A stretch of 64,000 nt of DNA from Acidobacteriaceae bacterium (lineage in GTDB: Bacteria > Acidobacteriota > Terriglobia > Terriglobales > Acidobacteriaceae): assembly GCA_025355505.1 (NCBI GenBank), contig JANXZM010000109.1, forward strand, positions 39,191-103,190, read 5' to 3'. Positions 16,154 to 25,219 of this stretch are shown here, one piece after another. The position numbers and the translations under genes were made by a program. How positions within the stretch are numbered: the stretch's first letter is position 1; every line of letters starts with the position of its first letter. The notes under the pieces are model-generated. The model was not told the origin of the DNA. It made no database searches and saw only the letters and a program-made list of their open reading frames with translations.

Positions 16154-17665
16154 ATGGCTATGCGTGGAATTTCTGGGTTCGGCAGCCGTCGTGTGTTTGC
16201 CGCCGTGTTGCTGTTCGGCCTGCTGGCGATGACGGCGCGCAACGCGGTCGATCCCGATCTCTGGTGGCATCTGCGCACCGGGCAGTGGATCGTGGAAGCC
16301 GGCCAAGTCCCTCACTCCGACCCTTTCTCGTTCACTCGCGCCGGTCATGCCTGGGTGTCGCATGAATGGCTGACGGAGGTCGTGTTTTACGAACTCTGGA
16401 AACGCGGTGGCGCTGCGGCGCTGATCGTGTTCTCCGCGATGATTACGACGGCTGGTTTTATGCTGCTTTACCTGCGCTGTCCCGGGAAGAAGCAATGGGC
16501 AGCCGCAGCGACGGCGTTCGGTGCTTTAGCTTCAGCTCCCTCCTGGGGCGTACGGCCGCAGATGTTTACTTTTACGCTGGCCAGCCTGCTTCTATGGCTG
16601 GTCCAGGCTGGCGAGGAGCGTCCGAGACTCCTTCTTTGGGTACCGCCGCTGTTTCTGCTATGGCTGAATCTGCACGGCGGATTCGCGCTCGGCCCCACAC
16701 TGTTGTTGGCGTATGGTGTCGGCCTGCTTATGGAGACGGCCTGCGGCAACACACCCTGGCAGCAGACTCGTCCCATCCTCTTGCGGGTGCTGCTGCTTCT
16801 GCTGGTTTGTTTGGCGCTCGTGCCTCTCAACCCCAGCGGCGCCCAACTCTATCGTTATCCGTTCGATACTTTACGCTCTCCGGGGATGCGGTCGTTCATT
16901 GGCGAGTGGCGCTCACCGGATTTTCATGAATGGCTCTATCGTCCATTCTTACTGATATGGCTGTTGGTTCTGGCCGCACTCGCCAGTTTCCGCTCGCGGC
17001 CCAGGGGACGTGTGATCGTACCCCTGCTCCTGACCTCTTTCGCGGCTCTGGATGCCGTCCGCCACATACCAATTTTCGTTTTGGTGGCGATACCGGTGAT
17101 CGCCGCTGCCCTCCCGGCTGCTTCAACGTCCTACGCGGTCTGGCAACGGCGTCCAGACTCTTTGCGGTCCAAGCCACTTTTCAACGGGGCGGTTGTCGTT
17201 CTGCTGGCGGTCCTGGCATTGGTGAAGTGGGTCAGTCTTTCCCGCAACCAAAATGCCCGCGAGGCGGAGCAGTTTCCCCAACAAGCTGTCGCGTTCTTGC
17301 GGGCCAGCGACCAACCCCGGAGAATTTTCGTTTACTACGACTGGGGAGGATATGCGATCTGGAAACTCTATCCCGAATATCGTGTATTCGTGGATGGCCG
17401 GGCCGACCTCTATGGCGACGACCTAATGCATCAGTTTGAGACTGCCGTGCAGTTCCGCACCGGCTGGCGAGACATTCTTGATAGCTGGAAAGTCGAGGCG
17501 ATACTTGTGCCCCCTTCCTGCGCGCTGGCTCAAGCCCTCCTTCTGGACTCCAATTGGCATACTGCATTCAGCGACTCTAAGGCGATGATCCTGTTCCGGG
17601 CACACGCCGCCGTCGAAAATGCTGCCACTTCTAAAGGACCGCTCGTCAGAGGGACAAGAAAGTGA
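16154..17665 (+). CDS. Polytopic membrane protein with DPDLWWHLRTG motif (paralogue of 43758-45365)
   Basis: About 503 residues and roughly eleven hydrophobic segments. The first loop DPDLWWHLRTGQWIVEAGQVPHSDPFSFTRAGHAWVSHEWL has the layout of GT-C glycosyltransferases (acidic DPD after helix 1). The C-terminal periplasmic-type domain has IFVYYDWGGYAIWKLYPEYRVFVDGRADLYGD, shared with the second copy at 44 kb. Function unknown; a lipid-linked sugar or protein glycosylation role is inferred. ATG at 16154 preferred because of the TATAAT just upstream; a TTG ten codons earlier and an ATG two codons later are also in frame. Confidence 0.78.
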   Translation: MAMRGISGFGSRRVFAAVLLFGLLAMTARNAVDPDLWWHLRTGQWIVEAGQVPHSDPFSFTRAGHAWVSHEWLTEVVFYELWKRGGAAALIVFSAMITTAGFMLLYLRCPGKKQWAAAATAFGALASAPSWGVRPQMFTFTLASLLLWLVQAGEERPRLLLWVPPLFLLWLNLHGGFALGPTLLLAYGVGLLMETACGNTPWQQTRPILLRVLLLLLVCLALVPLNPSGAQLYRYPFDTLRSPGMRSFIGEWRSPDFHEWLYRPFLLIWLLVLAALASFRSRPRGRVIVPLLLTSFAALDAVRHIPIFVLVAIPVIAAALPAASTSYAVWQRRPDSLRSKPLFNGAVVVLLAVLALVKWVSLSRNQNAREAEQFPQQAVAFLRASDQPRRIFVYYDWGGYAIWKLYPEYRVFVDGRADLYGDDLMHQFETAVQFRTGWRDILDSWKVEAILVPPSCALAQALLLDSNWHTAFSDSKAMILFRAHAAVENAATSKGPLVRGTRK

Positions 17666-17755
17666 AAAAATGTTTCCCAGAGCCATCCCGAATCTGCGAA
17701 ACTAAGGCGCGTACAGGGATTGGTTCCAATGCGCGTCCCGGGGCAACAACGTAAG

Positions 17756-17772
17756 TCCGGATTTGTTCCGGA
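17756..17772 (+). other. Hairpin abutting the cpaB ribosome-binding site
   Basis: tccgga-tttgt-tccgga, a 6 bp stem ending where the AAGGAG of cpaB begins. It may modulate initiation of the pilus operon. Confidence 0.35.
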
Positions 17773-17781
17773 AGGAGAGGA

Positions 17782-18627
17782 ATGAACCGAAGCCGTTTGC
17801 TGATGATCGGAGGCTTGGCGCTGGCTCTCGGCCTGCTCGCCAGCTACACCGTCTATACCCGGCTGCGGAACTTCGCGGGTTCAGCCGGCAATGAGCTCGG
17901 AGTGCAGGTCGTGGTAGCGGCCAACGATATTCAGGTCGGAGTCAAGTTGGAAGCTCACGATATCCGCGTGATCACTCTCCCGCAATCGGCGGTTCCTCCG
18001 GGGGCTTTCTCCGCAACCTCTAAGGTTGTGGGGCGCGGCGCAGTTCTGCCGATGAGCAGCGGCGAATTTATTCTTCCGGGCAAGCTGGCGGCGATAAACG
18101 CTGGAGCTGGACTGCCCTCAATGATCCCGCCGGGAATGCGCGCTGTTTCGGTGCGCGTCAACGATGTAGTTTCGGTGGCGGGCTTCGTGCAACCGGGTAC
18201 GCGCGTGGATGTGCTGGCTACCGGTGGTCTAGGTGGCAACGACCGGCAGACGACGACCGTCCTCGAAAACGTCGCGGTCATCGCCGTGGGCAAGAGCCTG
18301 GACCGAAACGCTTCCGCGGATGGGCAAACCGCCCCGGTGATTACGCTCCTGGTTTCTCCCGACGACGCGCAGAAGCTGGCCCTGGTTTCGCAGGAAGGAC
18401 GGATTCAGCTGTCTTTGCGCAATCCGCTGGACACTAAAAAAGGAGGCATCGGCGCGACCCGGACCAGTTCGCTGTATCTGGGCGAAGCACCGGCAAGAAC
18501 CGAGCCGAAACCCAGGATTCGCAAGGTGGCGGCCAAAGTTCCGGCATCGGCGCCGGCGCCCTACGCGGTAGAAATGATCCGTGGCAGCAAACGGGATGAA
18601 ATTAAATTTGAAGAAAAAAAGTTTTGA
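17782..18627 (+). CDS. cpaB: Tad/Flp pilus assembly protein CpaB (RcpC)
   Basis: 281 residues. An N-terminal membrane anchor (LLMIGGLALALGLLASYTVY) precedes a SAF domain at about 40-105 (VVVAANDIQVGVKLEAHDIRVITLP) and the RcpC-type domain (MRAVSVRVNDVVSVAGFVQPGTRVDVLAT). CpaB sits in the periplasm and supports the secretin channel of the Tad pilus. AAGGAG precedes the ATG. First gene of a run of six tad genes on the same strand. The C-terminus is basic (KPRIRKVAAKVPASAPAP) and disordered. No Flp pilin, TadE/F or prepilin-peptidase gene is in the window, so those must be elsewhere. Confidence 0.95.
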   Translation: MNRSRLLMIGGLALALGLLASYTVYTRLRNFAGSAGNELGVQVVVAANDIQVGVKLEAHDIRVITLPQSAVPPGAFSATSKVVGRGAVLPMSSGEFILPGKLAAINAGAGLPSMIPPGMRAVSVRVNDVVSVAGFVQPGTRVDVLATGGLGGNDRQTTTVLENVAVIAVGKSLDRNASADGQTAPVITLLVSPDDAQKLALVSQEGRIQLSLRNPLDTKKGGIGATRTSSLYLGEAPARTEPKPRIRKVAAKVPASAPAPYAVEMIRGSKRDEIKFEEKKF

Positions 18628-18719
18628 GCCGTCCATACCGCAATTATTTGCGTCCCCACATTTTCTCGATGGACGCTTTCGACGGATTTGTTCGTGCCAC
18701 CTCGCAGAGGTCCGAATTC

Positions 18720-20189
18720 ATGAAAGCTAATAAGCTGGTCGCAGCCGCTTTACTTCTAGGCACGGCAACCATATTCGCGACAACAGTGTTCGCCCGCACC
18801 GGGGTTCCCGACGGCAATCCGCAGGCCGCTCCGGCAGCGGCTTCGGCTTCTTCTCAGAACGCCGCTCCTCAAAACCAGGACAACGCGCCCGCCGCGCAAC
18901 CCTCGACCACGACCACCTCTGCATCGGGTCAGAGCGTTACTCCGGGTGCTGCTCCGCTGCGCGTGATGGTGGGCAAGTCGCTTCTGATTAACACCACGGA
19001 AAGGCTGAAGCGCGTCTCGGTTACCGACCCCACCGTGGCGGATGCGCTGGTGGTCACGCCAACGCAAGTCCTGGTCAATGGACTCGCTCCGGGCGAGGTT
19101 TCACTGCTGATCTGGGACGAACTGGAGCGCTCTCGCAGCTTCGATCTTCGGGTGGATGTGGATATCACTGCGGCTTCGGAAGAAATGCATCGCCTTTTTC
19201 CGGAGGAGCAGATCAACGTGACGCCTTCGCGTTCGGCGATTGTTCTCTCGGGTCACGTAACTACTGAAGACGTCTCCAAGCACGCAGGCGCGCTGGCCTC
19301 GGCGTATTCCAAGAATGTCGTCAACGTGCTGACCTTCGGCCCAGTCGGGGCGGATGAAGTCCTTCTGGAAGTGAAGTTTGCTGAGGTGGATCGCACGGCT
19401 CTGACCCAACTCGGCGTGAATCTGTTTTCCACCGGCGCTGGAAACACCCTCTCCGGCATCACTACCGGCCAGTTTGGCGGGACCAAGATCGGGGAGCTTT
19501 CCGATTCGACAGCAGGCTCGGGCCCGCTTACCAGTACGACGACGATAAATGACTTACTCAACATGTATTTCTTTAACCCTCAGATTCATCTGGGCGCAGT
19601 GATCAAGGCTCTGCAGGCGCGAAATCTATTGCAGATACTGGCCGAGCCCAACCTGATCGCGGTCAACGGCAAGGAAGCCAGCTTTCTGGCCGGAGGAGAA
19701 TTTCCGTTCCCTGTGGTGCAACCCGGTGCAGGCGGAATCTCAACCGTCACAATTCAGTTTCGCGAGTTTGGCGTACGGCTAAAATTCACCCCGGTCATTC
19801 AGCCGAACGGCAACATCCACCTGCACGTCGTTCCCGAGGTGAGCACGCTGGATTTCGCTAACTCCGTCACCGTTTCCGGAACCACTATACCCGCCATTAG
19901 TACGCGCAAGGCGGACACTGAATTTGAATTGCAGGATGGCCAGAGCTTCGTCATAGCGGGCTTGATGGATAACCGGGTCACGGATATTAACAACAAAGTT
20001 CCATGGCTGGGCGATGTCCCGATCCTGGGCAATTTCTTCAAAAGCAAGAGCGCGCAAAAGAGCAACTCGGAGTTGATGGTACTGTGCACGGTGCGCCGGA
20101 TTTCGCCGACTACCCAGGCGCCTAAGGGCCCGGCGAACCCGGTGCCGTATCTGGATCAGGGCAAGTTCGACGCCAAGAAGCCCCAGTAG
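18720..20189 (+). CDS. cpaC: Tad pilus secretin CpaC (RcpA)
   Basis: 489 residues; outer-membrane secretin through which the Tad pilus passes. The start is placed at the ATG beginning MKANKLVAAALLLG, a good signal peptide ending near TVFA; the frame extends 32 codons upstream to overlap cpaB but without signal-peptide sense. After a Pro/Ala/Gln-rich linker (about 30-80), the pilus-assembly N domain (MVGKSLLINTTERLKRVSVTDP) runs to about 160, followed by a BON-like segment. The secretin core lies at about 210-470 (ILAEPNLIAVNGKEASFLAGGEFPFPV; GLMDNRVTDINNKVPWLGDVPILGNFFKS). Confidence 0.95.
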   Translation: MKANKLVAAALLLGTATIFATTVFARTGVPDGNPQAAPAAASASSQNAAPQNQDNAPAAQPSTTTTSASGQSVTPGAAPLRVMVGKSLLINTTERLKRVSVTDPTVADALVVTPTQVLVNGLAPGEVSLLIWDELERSRSFDLRVDVDITAASEEMHRLFPEEQINVTPSRSAIVLSGHVTTEDVSKHAGALASAYSKNVVNVLTFGPVGADEVLLEVKFAEVDRTALTQLGVNLFSTGAGNTLSGITTGQFGGTKIGELSDSTAGSGPLTSTTTINDLLNMYFFNPQIHLGAVIKALQARNLLQILAEPNLIAVNGKEASFLAGGEFPFPVVQPGAGGISTVTIQFREFGVRLKFTPVIQPNGNIHLHVVPEVSTLDFANSVTVSGTTIPAISTRKADTEFELQDGQSFVIAGLMDNRVTDINNKVPWLGDVPILGNFFKSKSAQKSNSELMVLCTVRRISPTTQAPKGPANPVPYLDQGKFDAKKPQ

Positions 20190-20255
20190 CAGGGCACCGG
20201 CTAACAAGCGGCGGCGAAAGTTGGAAGCTTTAGAGAGGGCGGTGGGGAACCAGTC

Positions 20256-21428
20256 ATGCCGGAATTGTCAGTAGCCGTATTCGCCACGGACAATGACCAG
20301 CGCGCTGTGCTTCAGGTTCTGGTGGATGGCACCAGCGTTGCCCGCACCGTGTGCAGCAACCCGACCATGCCTGTGACTGCCAGCGACCCGGTCATCCGCA
20401 GAACGCAAGCCTTTGCTCCCGACGTGGTTCTGGTGGATATCGCCGCCGATGGCATCACTTCGGCGCTGCGTGCCGTGGAGTTGCTGCATCAGGAACTTCC
20501 CGATTCAGCCGTGTTCGCCGTCGGCCCCATGACCCAACCCCAGCTGATTGTCAGTGCCATGCGGGCGGGTGTGCGTGAATACATTGAGCGCCCCACCACC
20601 ACCACCGATCTGCTGGAAGCTTTCGTCCGCCTAACCGCAACTCGCCGCAAGACCGGGCGCGAAAGTTCACGGGGAAAAGTGTTCACGATCGTGAACGCCA
20701 AAGGCGGCAGCGGTGCTACCACCGTAGCCGTCAATCTGGCTCTTGCCCTGCAGTCGATTCACCACAGCACGGCGCTGGTGGATTTGGCGCCGCTCGGTCA
20801 CTGCGCCTTGCATCTCAATCTCAAGCCGACGTTTACCGTCTCGGACGCCATAACGAATCTGCACCGCCTGGACTCGTCCCTGCTCGACAGCTTCATGGCT
20901 CGTCACGATCGCGGCTTGCAGGTACTGGCCGGCGCTGCGAATCCCACGGCTATCGAGCCCTCCGCTTCCGAGTTTGCCCGCCTGTTTGACACCATGGTTG
21001 GCTTGTTTCACTACATCGTCGTGGACGCTTCCTCCCGTCTCGACAGCGCCACTCGTCTGGTCTGCAATCTGTCGGAGAAAATTCTGCTCATCGCCCACGC
21101 CGATGTCGCTTCCCTGTGGAGCGCCGGAAGAGTGGCCCAGTATCTAGGCGAGAGCGGCTCTCGGGACCGCTTTGCATTGGTATTGAACCGTTATCGCAAG
21201 GTGGCTGGCTTCAATGAAGCTGACACCGAAGCTGCCATTGGATCGCCGGTGCTCTGGCGGATTCCCAATCAGTACTTCGCGGTGTCCACCGCGATCGATC
21301 GCGGCGTTCCCTTGATGCAGCAGGGGAATACCGAAATTGCCCGCTCCATTTCCGGCTTGGCTGCATACTTGACCAAGGACGATCTGGACGTGAAACGCAC
21401 CGCCTGGTCGTTGTTTAAGACGGTATAG
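20256..21428 (+). CDS. cpaE: Tad pilus ATPase/localisation factor CpaE (TadZ)
   Basis: 390 residues. The N-terminal receiver-like domain (about 1-130) has DVVLVDIAADG at the phospho-acceptor strand, with D retained in VDI. The C-terminal MinD/ParA-type ATPase domain has the deviant Walker A KGGSGATT near residue 150 and IVVDASSRLDSATRL as Walker B-like. TadZ/CpaE proteins place the pilus machine at the cell pole. Followed by a 76 bp region made of repeats and then cpaF. Pro rather than Lys follows ERP at the end of the receiver, so phosphorylation is uncertain. Confidence 0.93.
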   Translation: MPELSVAVFATDNDQRAVLQVLVDGTSVARTVCSNPTMPVTASDPVIRRTQAFAPDVVLVDIAADGITSALRAVELLHQELPDSAVFAVGPMTQPQLIVSAMRAGVREYIERPTTTTDLLEAFVRLTATRRKTGRESSRGKVFTIVNAKGGSGATTVAVNLALALQSIHHSTALVDLAPLGHCALHLNLKPTFTVSDAITNLHRLDSSLLDSFMARHDRGLQVLAGAANPTAIEPSASEFARLFDTMVGLFHYIVVDASSRLDSATRLVCNLSEKILLIAHADVASLWSAGRVAQYLGESGSRDRFALVLNRYRKVAGFNEADTEAAIGSPVLWRIPNQYFAVSTAIDRGVPLMQQGNTEIARSISGLAAYLTKDDLDVKRTAWSLFKTV

Positions 21429-21430
21429 TA

Positions 21431-21504
21431 ATTCATTGAGTCATTCAATCATTGAGGGATTGCTTCAATGACTCAATAACTCAATGCTTCAATGACTCAA
21501 TAAT
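21431..21504. repeat. Inverted/tandem CATTGAGTCATT repeat filling the cpaE-cpaF gap
   Basis: attcattgagtcattcaatc at the left is the approximate reverse complement of gcttcaatgactcaata, which occurs twice at the right, so a large hairpin can form. The whole cpaE-cpaF spacer is repeat and contains no Shine-Dalgarno for cpaF. It may control expression between the regulator-like and motor genes. Confidence 0.65.
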
Positions 21505-22800
21505 ATGGCCAATCTGCAAGCATTCGAACGGAGCGAGTACCAGCAGGTCAAGGCGGACTTGCACCGCAAAATCCTCGATCGCCTCGACTTGGAAAAACTT
21601 GGCCGCTCCACCGGAGACTCGGCGCGCGAAGAAGTTCTAATCCTCATCCGCAGTTCGGTAAACAGCGAGGCGGTTCCTCTCAGTTTCGCCGAGCGCGAGC
21701 AGTTGTCGCGGGAAATCCTCGACGAAATTTTCGGCCTGGGCCCACTCGAGCAGCTCCTCAAAGATCCCACCATTTCCGACATTCTCGTCAACCGCTTCGA
21801 CCGCGTATACGTCGAACGCGCCGGCAAGCTTGAAATTACCGGCCTATCGTTCAAGGACAACCAGCACCTAATGCAGATCATCGACCGCATCGTGTCCCGC
21901 ATCGGGCGGCGCGTCGATGAGTCTTCCCCAATGGTCGATGCCCGCCTGCAGGATGGCTCTCGCGTCAACGCCATCATTCCCCCTCTGGCGCTCGATGGAG
22001 CGTGTCTCTCGATCCGTCGCTTTGGCCGGGATCCAATCACCGCGCGCAACATGCTCGACAACAAGACCTTGACCGAGTCCATGCTGGACCTGCTCTCGGC
22101 CATGGTCAAGGGCCGCCTGAATTTGATCATCTCAGGGGGAACGGGCGCCGGCAAGACGACGGTTCTCAACGTCCTTTCCGGATACATACCGAATTCGGAG
22201 CGCATCGTAACCATCGAAGACGCGGCCGAATTGCAGCTCAAGCAGGAACATGTGGTCCGTCTGGAGACCCGCCCTCCCAACATCGAGGGCAAAGGCTCGA
22301 TCCGCATGCGCCAGCTTGTCATCAACAGCCTGCGTATGCGTCCCGACCGCATTGTGGTGGGCGAGGTGCGCGGCGAAGAAGCGTTCGACATGCTGCAAGC
22401 CATGAATACCGGCCACGAAGGTTCGCTCACCACCGTACACGCCAACTCCCCGCGCGACGCCCTGTCCCGCATCGAAAATATGGTTTCCATGGCCAACCTG
22501 AACATTCCTGAGCGCGCGATTCGCCATCAGATCGCGAACGCTGTCCACGCCGTAGTCCAGGTCGCGCGTCTTTCCGACGGCTCGCGCAAGCTGATCACGG
22601 TGTCCGAGGTCACCGGCATGGACGGAGACATGATCACGCTGCAGGACGTTTTCATTTTTGAGCGCACCGGCGTTGACGAAAGCGGCAAGGTGCGCGGCGT
22701 TTTCCGTTCCACCGGCCTCCCGTCATATTTCGCTGAGCGCCTGGCCACCGCCGGTTGCCGCCTGAGTCCCACGCTCTTCGAGTCTCGGATGGAGGTGTAG
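21505..22800 (+). CDS. cpaF: Tad pilus secretion ATPase CpaF (TadA)
   Basis: 431 residues; hexameric cytoplasmic motor of the Tad pilus. Shows the N-terminal helical domain ([30 protein letters not shown]), Walker [10 protein letters not shown] near residue 211, the Asp box [11 protein letters not shown], Walker B-type [28 protein letters not shown] and the His box [16 protein letters not shown]. All key motor motifs are intact. ATG follows the repeat-filled spacer without a ribosome site. Four bases separate it from tadB. Confidence 0.97.
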   Translation: MANLQAFERSEYQQVKADLHRKILDRLDLEKLGRSTGDSAREEVLILIRSSVNSEAVPLSFAEREQLSREILDEIFGLGPLEQLLKDPTISDILVNRFDRVYVERAGKLEITGLSFKDNQHLMQIIDRIVSRIGRRVDESSPMVDARLQDGSRVNAIIPPLALDGACLSIRRFGRDPITARNMLDNKTLTESMLDLLSAMVKGRLNLIISGGTGAGKTTVLNVLSGYIPNSERIVTIEDAAELQLKQEHVVRLETRPPNIEGKGSIRMRQLVINSLRMRPDRIVVGEVRGEEAFDMLQAMNTGHEGSLTTVHANSPRDALSRIENMVSMANLNIPERAIRHQIANAVHAVVQVARLSDGSRKLITVSEVTGMDGDMITLQDVFIFERTGVDESGKVRGVFRSTGLPSYFAERLATAGCRLSPTLFESRMEV

Positions 22801-22803
22801 CGG

Positions 22804-23769
22804 ATGGTGTTCGTTATCGCCTTGCTGGTATTTGTGGTGGTCACTCTGGCGGTCTTTGCCGCCATGTCTTTGTTTGATCAGCGCAAGGCCCAGGCTCGCG
22901 TTCTCCGCGATCGCCTCTCCACCGTTCAGAAGCCAGAAGGACAACCGGCGCCGGACATGGCTCTTCTGCGCGACGAATTGCTAAGCCGCATACCGGCATT
23001 CGATACCTTTCTACGCCGTTCTGAGCGCGTCTCACTTCTGCAAAAAATGCTGGCTCAGGGGAACGTGAATGTTCGCGCCGGAAACTTTCTGATGCTTTGC
23101 GCAGTCTCGGCTTTGGTATTCGCCGTCATCGCTTTCATCGCCGGCGGCAACCTGCTGTTTGGCTGGACTGGCGCTCTGCTCGGTTTTTTTATCCCCTACG
23201 CCTATGCCTCGCATATGCGGACCAAGCGCTTCCAGAAATTTGAGGAGAAGTTTCCCGAGGCCATCGATACGCTCGCCCGCGCCGTTCGCGCCGGACACGC
23301 CTTTACCACCGCCCTCGAAATGATTGCCAACGAAGTATCCGAACCCGTTGCCGGAGAATTCCGCCAGCTCTACGAGGAACAGAAATTCGGGCTCCCGGTG
23401 CGTGACGCCCTGCTCAACCTGGCCGACCGCATTCCTCTGGTCGACATCAAGTTCTTTGTGACGGCGGTGATGTTGCAGCGCGAAACCGGCGGCAACCTCG
23501 CCGAGATTCTGGATAACCTCTCCTACGTCATCCGCGAACGCTTTAAAATTCTGCGCCAGGTCCGCGTCCACACCGCTCAAGGACGCCTCACCATGGTCCT
23601 GCTCATGGCGCTGCCGCCCACCATTGTGTTGACCATGCAACTGCTCAACCCGGGTTTTATTCGTCCGCTTTTCACCGACCCGATCGGACACGCTTTGATC
23701 GTCGGTGGCATCACTTTGCAGACGTTAGGCTATTTTTTCATTCGCACAATTATCAGGATTCAGGTCTGA
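22804..23769 (+). CDS. tadB: Tad pilus inner-membrane platform protein TadB
   Basis: 321 residues, type II secretion system F (GspF) domain at about 145-270 (LARAVRAGHAFTTALEMIANEVSEPVAGEFRQLYEEQKFG, FFVTAVMLQRETGGNLAEILDNLS), with membrane helices at the N-terminus, around 90-130 and at the C-terminus. GGAGGT at 22791-22796, inside the end of cpaF, serves the ATG. Forms the inner-membrane platform with TadC. Confidence 0.95.
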   Translation: MVFVIALLVFVVVTLAVFAAMSLFDQRKAQARVLRDRLSTVQKPEGQPAPDMALLRDELLSRIPAFDTFLRRSERVSLLQKMLAQGNVNVRAGNFLMLCAVSALVFAVIAFIAGGNLLFGWTGALLGFFIPYAYASHMRTKRFQKFEEKFPEAIDTLARAVRAGHAFTTALEMIANEVSEPVAGEFRQLYEEQKFGLPVRDALLNLADRIPLVDIKFFVTAVMLQRETGGNLAEILDNLSYVIRERFKILRQVRVHTAQGRLTMVLLMALPPTIVLTMQLLNPGFIRPLFTDPIGHALIVGGITLQTLGYFFIRTIIRIQV

Positions 23770-23772
23770 TTC

Positions 23773-24681
23773 ATGGTGCTGGCATTCTCCATTTTCGTTT
23801 TTCTCACCATCGCGGTGATCGTGTTCGCTTTTGGAGCGGCCACGGTTGCGCCTTCGTCGGTGCTCGGATCCCGTCTGCGCGAAATCGGCTGGCAGCGCAC
23901 CAAAGCCCAGGCAAAACCCGCCATGCGCGAACGCATACAGCAGGCCCTCGATCCGCTAAGCCGCGCTTTGCCGATCTCGCCCTCGGAAGTCTCGCAAACC
24001 CGCCTGTGGCTAATTCAGGCGGGATATCGCAACGCACAGCACCTCACCATCTATCGTGGTTTGCGCGTCCTGTTCGCTGCAATCGGGTTCCTCTCTGTCT
24101 TTCTCTTTACCGGATTCGATTCGCCCATGCTTCTTCTAGGTATGCTCGCATTCGGCTTTTTTATCCCGCGATTCATCCTGAAAAAGAAGCTGAAGGAACG
24201 GCAGCGCCGGATTCGCCTCGGCCTTCCCGATGGACTCGATTTGACGGTGATCTGCGTCGAGGCCGGCTTGTCTCTCGATCAGGCCATGATGCGAGTGGGC
24301 CAGGACCTGCGCCACGCCCACCCGGAACTGAGCGCTGAATTCCATCTCTTCGACCTCGAAACTCGCGCCGGAAAACCGCGCGTCGAGGCCCTCCGCAATC
24401 TGGCCGAGCGCACCGGAGTCGATGATGTTCGCTCCCTGGTCGGAACCCTGATTCAGACCGACCGCTTTGGAACCAGCGTTGCCCAGGCCTTGCGCGTCCA
24501 TTCCGATTCCCTGCGTACCGAACGCCGCCAGCGTGCCGAAGAGCAGGCCGCTAAGACTACGGTCAAGATGATCATTCCCCTCGTTCTGTTTGTCATGCCC
24601 TCCCTGATTTTCGTCACCGTCGGGCCGGCCGTAATTCAGTTGATGCACATATTCATGCCGATGGCTGGTGGAAAACGGTGA
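23773..24681 (+). CDS. tadC: Tad pilus inner-membrane platform protein TadC
   Basis: 302 residues, second GspF-domain protein: RIRLGLPDGLDLTVICVEAGLSLDQAMMRVGQDLRHAHPELSAEF and LVGTLIQTDRFGTSVAQALRVHSDSLRTERRQRAEEQAAKTTVKMIIPLVLFVMPSLIFV are typical TadC signatures. Three bases separate it from tadB. Last clear tad gene; an inverted repeat follows. Confidence 0.95.
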   Translation: MVLAFSIFVFLTIAVIVFAFGAATVAPSSVLGSRLREIGWQRTKAQAKPAMRERIQQALDPLSRALPISPSEVSQTRLWLIQAGYRNAQHLTIYRGLRVLFAAIGFLSVFLFTGFDSPMLLLGMLAFGFFIPRFILKKKLKERQRRIRLGLPDGLDLTVICVEAGLSLDQAMMRVGQDLRHAHPELSAEFHLFDLETRAGKPRVEALRNLAERTGVDDVRSLVGTLIQTDRFGTSVAQALRVHSDSLRTERRQRAEEQAAKTTVKMIIPLVLFVMPSLIFVTVGPAVIQLMHIFMPMAGGKR

Positions 24682-24690
24682 ACCCCTAAA

Positions 24691-24783
24691 TCCAGTTTGT
24701 AATTTGTAACTTGTAATTTGAAATCCAAAAGCCGCCCGTCCCGGTCTTAAATTACAAAGTACAAATTGCCAATTACAAATTTC
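24691..24783. repeat. Inverted repeat of TTTGTAATTTG units after tadC
   Basis: tttgtaatttgtaacttgtaa on the left and aaattacaaagtac plus caattacaaattt on the right can pair across a GC-rich centre (ccgcccgtcccgg). It is AT-rich and unlike the surrounding DNA; candidate terminator or dispersed element between tadC and the DUF192 gene. Confidence 0.55.
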
Positions 24784-24794
24784 CAGGAGTTGTC

Positions 24795-25190
24795 ATGTCC
24801 CCGCGCGGGTCCAAGGGATACGCTTTTAACCGTACACGCACCACTTACCTCGCGACCGATCTTTTGATCGCACGCACTCACTGGTCCCGCTTTCGCGGGC
24901 TCATGGCTACCGACTCGTCCCGCTTCTCCCGCGGCCAGGGACTGTGGATCAATCCATCCCACGGCATCCATACCTTCGCCATGCGCTTTCCGATCGACGC
25001 CGTGTACCTTGACCGGGAACGGATTGTCATCCACATTGAAGAGGACCTCAAGCCCTGGCGCATGGCCGCCGTTCGCATCCACGCCGCTTCCGTGCTTGAG
25101 CTTCCCACTGGCACCGTCCGCGAGTCCCTGACCGTGCTTGGCGACCAGGTGGATATTTTTCTCGAACATCCTCTCACCGAGGCTGCTTGA
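24795..25190 (+). CDS. DUF192 family protein
   Basis: 131 residues. The DUF192 core is visible: TDLLIARTHWSRFRGLMATDS, GLWINPSHGIHTFAMRFPIDAVYLDRERIVI and SVLELPTGTVRESLTVLGDQVDIF. Function not established for the family; usually exported or near secretion genes, but this copy has no signal peptide. AGGAG six bases before the ATG. It lies in the same direction as the tad genes, so a role in pilus biogenesis is possible but unproven. Confidence 0.88.
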   Translation: MSPRGSKGYAFNRTRTTYLATDLLIARTHWSRFRGLMATDSSRFSRGQGLWINPSHGIHTFAMRFPIDAVYLDRERIVIHIEEDLKPWRMAAVRIHAASVLELPTGTVRESLTVLGDQVDIFLEHPLTEAA

Positions 25191-25219
25191 ACCATCGAAA
25201 CTAAGGAACACTGACTCTA

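Noticed and set aside
17666..17781. c-di-GMP riboswitch upstream of cpaB
   Set aside because: Some purine-rich GEMM-like words occur but no closing helix or conserved core could be drawn.
18624..18719. Longer start for cpaC overlapping the cpaB stop
   Set aside because: The added 32 residues precede, and would spoil, a clear signal peptide starting at 18720.
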